DNA from: Candidatus Methanomethylophilaceae archaeon
Lineage (GTDB): Archaea; Thermoplasmatota; Thermoplasmata; Methanomassiliicoccales; Methanomethylophilaceae
Direction of reading: 5' to 3'
Assembly: GCA_944321505.1 (NCBI GenBank)
Contig: CALULN010000003.1
Span: 1-64,000, forward strand
Length of the DNA stretch: 64,000 nt
Shown here: piece by piece, positions 59,426 through 64,000 of the stretch
Layout: every line of letters begins with the position of its first letter
Position numbering within the stretch: the stretch's first letter is position 1
Program-made: the position numbers and the translations under genes
Notes under the pieces: generated by a model
What the model was told of the DNA's origin: nothing
Database searches by the model: none
What the model saw: the letters and a program-made list of their open reading frames with translations, nothing else

Positions 59426-60031
59426 ATGATTAACCCGGACCTTCATCTGTGGGCCGATATGTCCGCAGCCGAGATCGCCGTAATGCTGCTCGTCGGAGTC
59501 TGGGTGTTCGTCCCGGCGCTCCTCCCCAACTCAGCCGCTGTGGTGTTCGGGGGCGGGACGCCCGTGGATTTCGGGAGGTCCTGGCGCGGGAAGCGCATAC
59601 TGGGCGACGGCAAGACCTGGCGCGGATTCTTCGGAGGGGCGTTCTCCGGTATAGTGCTGGGTCTCATCATGATCGGCGCGGCATGGCTTGCCGGGAGCCC
59701 CGACCTGTGGGGCTATGGGACGGTGGCGGACGGCATCGGCATCGTCGCCTGCCTGGCGGTGGGATCGCTGGTGGGCGACATGCTCGGGTCCTTCCTGAAG
59801 AGGAGGCTGGGCATAGAGAGGGGCATGAAGGCGCCGATACTCGATCAGTACGATTTCGTCATAGGGGCGTTCCTGGTGGTCACGGTCTTCTACCCTCAGT
59901 GGGTCTGGTCCACGTACGTGGAGGGCTGGCACATCGCGGCCCTGGTGCTCCTGCTCGCCCTCGTCTGGTTCCTGCACCGCGGGGTCAACATAATAGGCTA
60001 CAGGCTCGGCCTGAAGAACGAGCCCTGGTGA
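59426..60031 (+). CDS. carS: CDP-archaeol synthase
   Basis: This 201-aa membrane enzyme activates the archaeal lipid core (unsaturated archaetidic acid plus CTP). It has about five helices and the cytosolic signature WRGKRILGDGKTWRGFFGG near residue 53. A second motif GDMLGSFLKRRLGIERG (about 116) and APILDQYDF (about 135) follow. Its presence independently marks the genome as archaeal. GGTGATA at the end of the gene is the ribosome binding site of pyrE. Confidence 0.94.
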   Translation: MINPDLHLWADMSAAEIAVMLLVGVWVFVPALLPNSAAVVFGGGTPVDFGRSWRGKRILGDGKTWRGFFGGAFSGIVLGLIMIGAAWLAGSPDLWGYGTVADGIGIVACLAVGSLVGDMLGSFLKRRLGIERGMKAPILDQYDFVIGAFLVVTVFYPQWVWSTYVEGWHIAALVLLLALVWFLHRGVNIIGYRLGLKNEPW

Positions 60032-60036
60032 TAAAC

Positions 60037-60558
60037 ATGTCAGAGATGTCTGAAGCATTGGTCGGATGCGGAGCGCTCCAGTTCGGGGACTTCACCTTGG
60101 CCTCCGGGGCCAAGAGCTCCTACTACATCGATATCAAGAAGGCCAGCACGGACCCGAAGGTCCTCAGGCTCATAGCGCGGAAGATGGCCGAGAGGATGCG
60201 CGAGGACGGCATACCCGCCGACCGCATCGCCGGCGTCGTCCTGGGCTCGGTGCCGCTGGCCGCCGCCCTGTCCCTGGAGACGGGGCTGCCGTACGTGATG
60301 ATCCGCAAGGAGAAGAAGGACCACGGCACCGGCAAGCTGATCGAGGGAGACCTGTCCGAAGGGGACAGGGTGCTGGTGGTGGAGGACGTCATAACCTCCG
60401 CCGGCTCGTCCATCAACGCCATAGCGACGCTGAGGGCCGCCGGCGCGGTGGTCACCGACGTCTGCTCCGTCATAGACCGCGAGGCCGGAGGGGCCACCAA
60501 CCTCAACGTCATCGGCGTGACCCTCCATCCGCTGGTCAGGGCCTCAGAGCTGCTATGA
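60037..60558 (+). CDS. pyrE: Orotate phosphoribosyltransferase
   Basis: This 173-aa enzyme joins orotate and PRPP in UMP synthesis. It has FTLASGAKSSYYIDIKKA near residue 18 and VMIRKEKKDHGTG near 88. The PRPP loop is VLVVEDVITSAGSSI near residue 112. The ATG at 60037 with GGTGAT is preferred to the GTG at 60028. It overlaps the next gene by 4 nt. Confidence 0.94.
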   Translation: MSEMSEALVGCGALQFGDFTLASGAKSSYYIDIKKASTDPKVLRLIARKMAERMREDGIPADRIAGVVLGSVPLAAALSLETGLPYVMIRKEKKDHGTGKLIEGDLSEGDRVLVVEDVITSAGSSINAIATLRAAGAVVTDVCSVIDREAGGATNLNVIGVTLHPLVRASELL

Positions 60559-61085
60559 TCCGTCCGGACGAGGGCTGCCGCCTCTGCGGGCTGTGCGCCG
60601 GGAGGTCCAGGATCGTCCTGCCGTCGGGGCCGACTGATGCTTCGGTGGTCCTCGTCGGAGAGGCGCCGGGGGAGAACGAGGACCTGTCCGGCGTGCCGTT
60701 CGTCGGAAGGTCCGGCCGCATCCTGGAGACGGCCATGGCCGAGGCGGGGTTCTCGAGGGACGACGTGATGATAACCAACACGGTGAAGTGCCGTCCTCCG
60801 GGCAACAGGGACCCCCTCCCGGAGGAGATGGCCGCCTGCCGTAGGTTCCTGGAGTCGGAGCTGGCGGGCAGGAGCCTGATAGTCGGTCTCGGCAGGTCCG
60901 CTTGCGCGGACCTCATGGGCATCAAACCTCCCATGTCGGAGATCGCCAACGTCATCACGACGGTGCGCATATGCGGCGAGGACATCGATTTCCTCCCGAC
61001 CTACCATCCGGCCGCATGCATCTACAGGAAGGAGGCCAGGGAGAGGCTGGCGGAGGCCATGTCCATAGTGAGGTCGAGGCTGTGA
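60555..61085 (+). CDS. Uracil-DNA glycosylase, family 4
   Basis: This 176-aa repair enzyme removes uracil from DNA. The N-terminal cysteines in GCRLCGLC and a later CRPPGNRDPLPEEMAAC pair are the expected 4Fe-4S ligands. Motif A is GEAPGENED near residue 35, and motif B is HPAACIYR near residue 156. Coupling to pyrE and the HAD phosphatase is by ATGA and GTGA overlaps. Confidence 0.93.
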   Translation: MIRPDEGCRLCGLCAGRSRIVLPSGPTDASVVLVGEAPGENEDLSGVPFVGRSGRILETAMAEAGFSRDDVMITNTVKCRPPGNRDPLPEEMAACRRFLESELAGRSLIVGLGRSACADLMGIKPPMSEIANVITTVRICGEDIDFLPTYHPAACIYRKEARERLAEAMSIVRSRL

Positions 61086-61855
61086 AGGCGTTCGCCATCG
61101 ACATGGACGGCACCGTGTACCACGGAGGAAGGCCGATACCCGGGGCGACCGATTTCATCGCATGGCTGCGGTCCTCCGGGGTGCCCTTCCGCTTCCTCAC
61201 CAACAACTCCTCCCACGGCAGGAGGTTCTACGCGGAGCGCCTCTGCGGCATGGGGCTGCAGGCGGAGGAGAGCGAGATCCTCACATCGGCTACGGCCACC
61301 GCCCGCTATCTGACCTCGGAGCGTGTGGGGGAGAAGGTCTTCCCGGTCTGCGTGCCCGACGTGGTGGCCGAGTTGGAGGCCGCGGGGGTCGAAATCTCCT
61401 ACGACGATCCAGACATCGTGCTGCTGGGGTTCGACACCACCGCCGATTACAGCAGGATAAACCGCGCCTACCGCTTCCTCATGGCCGGGTGCTCCTTCGT
61501 GGCCACCCATCCCGACGACCTCTGCCCGGCGGAGGACGGCTACGACATCGACATCGGCCCGTTCATACGGATGTTCACCGAGATGTGCGGCAAGGATGCC
61601 GTGGTCATCGGGAAGCCCAGCCAGCGCATGCTGGAGATGGCGGCGCTGGACATGGGGGTCCGCCCCGAGGACGTGATCATGGTGGGGGACCGCCTGTACA
61701 CGGACATCCGCATGGCATGCGACGCCGGGACGGAGTCCATAGCGGTGCTCACCGGCGAGGCCACGCCGGAGTCCATCGAGGCGTCCCCGTACCGTCCCAC
61801 CTATGTCTGCCAATCAGTGGCGGACATCCCGCATCTGGGCATCGATCTGCGGTAG
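61082..61855 (+). CDS. HAD-superfamily phosphatase, NagD-like
   Basis: This 257-aa enzyme starts with GTG overlapping the previous stop. The nucleophile motif is AIDMDGTVYHGG, followed by LTNNSS (motif II) and GKPSQRMLEMA (motif III Lys). VMVGDRLYTDIRMACDAG (motif IV) completes the set, and a class IIA (NagD) cap lies between. Substrate could be a nucleotide or sugar phosphate such as phosphoglycolate, and the sequence does not decide. The stop is TAG. Confidence 0.9.
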   Translation: MKAFAIDMDGTVYHGGRPIPGATDFIAWLRSSGVPFRFLTNNSSHGRRFYAERLCGMGLQAEESEILTSATATARYLTSERVGEKVFPVCVPDVVAELEAAGVEISYDDPDIVLLGFDTTADYSRINRAYRFLMAGCSFVATHPDDLCPAEDGYDIDIGPFIRMFTEMCGKDAVVIGKPSQRMLEMAALDMGVRPEDVIMVGDRLYTDIRMACDAGTESIAVLTGEATPESIEASPYRPTYVCQSVADIPHLGIDLR

Positions 61856-61896
61856 ACTTTCCGGTATACCGTCTTGTGCGCCCGCGCGCGTGACGT

Positions 61897-61907
61897 GTAT
61901 TAAATAT
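61897..61907 (+). promoter_or_regulatory. TATA box of smc
   Basis: GTATTAAATAT predicts a start near 61930. This leaves a leader of about 70 nt to the ATG at 62002, with the palindrome CCCCGCGGGG (61984-61993), or about 10 nt to the in-frame ATG at 61942. Confidence 0.45.
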
Positions 61908-62001
61908 GTGTCCGTGCGTTCGTTTCCTCGTCCGAAAGGATATGGGATGCACAGGATGCGCGGCAGTGCCGGGCATCACGTCCCCCCGCGGGGATTCGAA
62001 G

Positions 62002-64000
62002 ATGTACTTGAAGCAGATAGAACTGGAGAATTTCAAATCCTTCGGAGGGAAGATGACCATCCCCCTCATGGAAGGGTACATGGCCGTCACCGGTCCGAAC
62101 GGCTCGGGAAAGTCCAACATCGCCGACGCGATCCTATTCGTCCTCGGCCCCAAGAGCTCCAAGGCCATACGCGCCGGCAAGCTCACCGACCTCATATTCG
62201 ACGGCGGGAAGACCAAGAACCCCGCCGATTTCACCAAGGTGTCCCTTGTCTTCGACAACACGGACCGCATACTCCCCTGGAACGACGATATCGTCAGGCT
62301 CACCAGGCTGGTGAGGCTGGCCGCCAACAGGGAGGACTACAACTCCTACTTCTACATCAACGACCAGAAATCCACCATGTCGGAGTTCGACAGCCTGCTG
62401 TCCAGGGCCAGGATAAGCGCCGACGGGTACAACCTGGTGCAGCAGGGGGACGTCACCCGCATAGTCCAGATGGGTGCGCTGGAGAGGAGGCGCATCGTGG
62501 ACTCCATCTCCGGCATCGCCAGCTACGACGCCGACATCGGCCGCGCCAATGCGGAGAAGGCGGAGGCGGAGTCGAACCTGGAGCGCATCACGATCATAAT
62601 GAACGAGCTGGAGACGCAGATCTCCCAGCTCAAGAAGGACATGGAGGCCGCCAAGCTCTACATGGAGGCCAAGAGCCGTCTGGAGGTCGCCAACGCCCAG
62701 CTGCTCCACCGCAGGATGGAGGACGAGAAGGCCAAGATGGCCTACACCTCCGAGAGCATAGAGTCCAACCTCAGGGACCTGGAGGCCATGGGCGCCGAGA
62801 GGGACTCGCTCAGGGAGCGCATGGACGCCATACAGGAGCAGATCGACTCCCTGGATGCGGAGATCGCCAGCAAGGTCGGCCCCGAGTACGCCGAGGTCAA
62901 GAAGCGCATCGAGGACGCCAGGGTGGCCATCGCCAACTGGAGCGACCGCATGGAGCGCTACTCCGCGGAGAACGACGAGATGTCCGAGGAGCTGGAGGAG
63001 CTCCGGGCCGAGGCCGCAGAGGCCGACAAGGAGATCGCCGAGGCGGACGAGGGCCTCAGGTCGGTGGCGGACAGACGCGCCGCCAAGGAGAAGGCCCTGG
63101 AGGAGGCCAACGCCGAGGAGCGTCGCATCGCCCAGGAGATGAGCAGCAAGGGCGGGGAGCACAGGAAGCTGCAGGACCGCCTCTCCGAGCTGGAGCGCGG
63201 CATAGACACCGGCGCGGAGGAGGAGGCCTCCCTCAAGGCGTCCCATGCGGCGCTGGAGCTGAAGAAGGAGTCCCTGTCCCGCGAGGTGGCATCCGCCGAG
63301 GCGGAGATCGACGGTGCGGGATTCGAGATCAAGGATGCGGAATGGAGCCTCTCCGAGCTGAAGAAGGAGTCCGGGGCCACGGATGTGGCGGCGATACAGG
63401 CGAAGATAATGGACGCCAAGCGCCGCGAGTCCGAGCTGGAGAAGCAGGAGGACGAGCTCCGCCGCGCCATCGCCCGCATCAGCGGGGAATACAACCGGCT
63501 GATGGCGGAGAAGAAGGTCACCGACCGCATGCGCGGCAGCGACGCTGTTGCCAAGATACTCGAGCTGAGGGACAAAGGGGAGCTCAAAGGCATCCACGGC
63601 ACCATCGCGGAGCTCGCATCGGTGGATCCGAAGTACGAGCTGGCCCTGTCCACCGCCGCCGGCGCCAGGATGCAGGCCATTGTGGTGGACGACGACCAGG
63701 TGGCCGCCGATGCCATGGCCGTCCTGAAGAAGACCGGAGCCGGAAGGGCGACGTTCCTGCCTCTGAACAAAATGCAGGACGGCAAGCCCAGGGCGAAGGC
63801 CATCATGGTGGTGAAGAACACCCTCGGGTACGCCATCGACCTGATAGACTTCGACCCCAAGTACCGCGCCGCCTTCTGGTACGTGTTCGCGGACACCCTG
63901 GTCACCGGCAGCCTGGACGAGGCCAGGCGCATCATGGGCAGCGTCAGGATAGTCACCCTCACCGGGGAGGTCATAGAAGCCTCCGGAGCCATGGTGGGCG
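62002..64000 (+). CDS. smc: Chromosome segregation protein SMC, 3' end outside window
   Basis: About 666 residues of this ABC-type condensin ATPase are visible. The N-terminal head begins YLKQIELENFKSF and has Walker A GPNGSGKSN at residues 31-39 and the Q-loop QQGDVTRIV near 150. A long coiled coil (about 190-520) leads to the hinge (ELKGIHGTIAELASVDPKY from about residue 528). The window ends in or just after the hinge, so the return coil, signature motif and Walker B are missing. The ATG at 62002 fits the family N-terminus. An in-frame ATG at 61942 would add 20 residues including two Cys. Confidence 0.95.
   Translation, partial: MYLKQIELENFKSFGGKMTIPLMEGYMAVTGPNGSGKSNIADAILFVLGPKSSKAIRAGKLTDLIFDGGKTKNPADFTKVSLVFDNTDRILPWNDDIVRLTRLVRLAANREDYNSYFYINDQKSTMSEFDSLLSRARISADGYNLVQQGDVTRIVQMGALERRRIVDSISGIASYDADIGRANAEKAEAESNLERITIIMNELETQISQLKKDMEAAKLYMEAKSRLEVANAQLLHRRMEDEKAKMAYTSESIESNLRDLEAMGAERDSLRERMDAIQEQIDSLDAEIASKVGPEYAEVKKRIEDARVAIANWSDRMERYSAENDEMSEELEELRAEAAEADKEIAEADEGLRSVADRRAAKEKALEEANAEERRIAQEMSSKGGEHRKLQDRLSELERGIDTGAEEEASLKASHAALELKKESLSREVASAEAEIDGAGFEIKDAEWSLSELKKESGATDVAAIQAKIMDAKRRESELEKQEDELRRAIARISGEYNRLMAEKKVTDRMRGSDAVAKILELRDKGELKGIHGTIAELASVDPKYELALSTAAGARMQAIVVDDDQVAADAMAVLKKTGAGRATFLPLNKMQDGKPRAKAIMVVKNTLGYAIDLIDFDPKYRAAFWYVFADTLVTGSLDEARRIMGSVRIVTLTGEVIEASGAMVG

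Overview
The window is about 64 kb of densely packed, G+C-rich archaeal chromosome. The information-processing genes are all archaeal in type: aIF5B, aIF2-gamma, S6e, S2p, RpoK, MBF1, GINS, RPA, HerA, PAN, archaeal ProRS and a tRNA-Lys. Archaeal lipid and cofactor genes agree (CDP-archaeol synthase, pantoate kinase, CTP-dependent riboflavin kinase, PurP). TATA boxes lie about 23-33 nt before many start codons, which implies many leaderless mRNAs. The base composition, a DUF6015 protein and a DUF1638 protein make me favour a Thermoplasmata lineage close to the methylotrophic Methanomassiliicoccales. That placement is inference, since no methanogenesis gene lies in the window.

Layout. 0-5 kb is a translation block: aIF5B (5' end outside), a sugar-phosphate isomerase, S6e, aIF2-gamma and a PIN nuclease. 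4.7-10.5 kb holds a cyclophilin, two sugar-coat genes (a nucleotidyltransferase and a GT4 transferase), ilvE with a short acetolactate-synthase regulatory subunit, and a GT2 transferase. 10.5-12.5 kb is a small accessory patch: a Fic protein, a PQ-loop membrane protein, an A+T-rich repeat island and tRNA-Lys. 12.6-23.9 kb is housekeeping: CBS, MBL, GINS, Toprim, thymidylate kinase, CoaBC, pantoate kinase, HerA, PRPP synthetase, ProRS and TrmI. 23.9-27.3 kb is purS-purL-purQ.

27.3-37.4 kb is the most unusual part. Five tandem paralogues of a large polytopic GT-C-like membrane protein are interspersed with two homologous, signal-anchored extracytoplasmic proteins. The order is A-B-C-partner1, then D-E-partner2. 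Copy A carries a one-base frameshift. I read this as an uncharacterised cell-surface glycosylation or envelope-assembly locus that grew by module duplication.

37.4-47.9 kb holds the riboflavin kinase/regulator, a sodium-solute symporter with an extra C-terminal membrane domain, two polytopic membrane proteins, the MEMO-S2p-RpoK cluster, a DUF2240 protein, MBF1, PAN, a GPN-loop GTPase and a zinc-ribbon membrane protein. 47.9-64 kb holds RPA with its partner, PurP, an aspartate-type aminotransferase, a serC-like/serA pair, DUF6015 with a Rad3/XPD-like helicase, a second GT-C-like protein with GtrA, CDP-archaeol synthase, pyrE, a family 4 uracil-DNA glycosylase, a HAD phosphatase and the first two-thirds of smc.

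Genes overlap heavily as ATGA, GTGA or TGATG, so most runs are translationally coupled operons. Several stem-loops followed by U-runs look like intrinsic terminators. One gene, proS, appears to use a CTG start.
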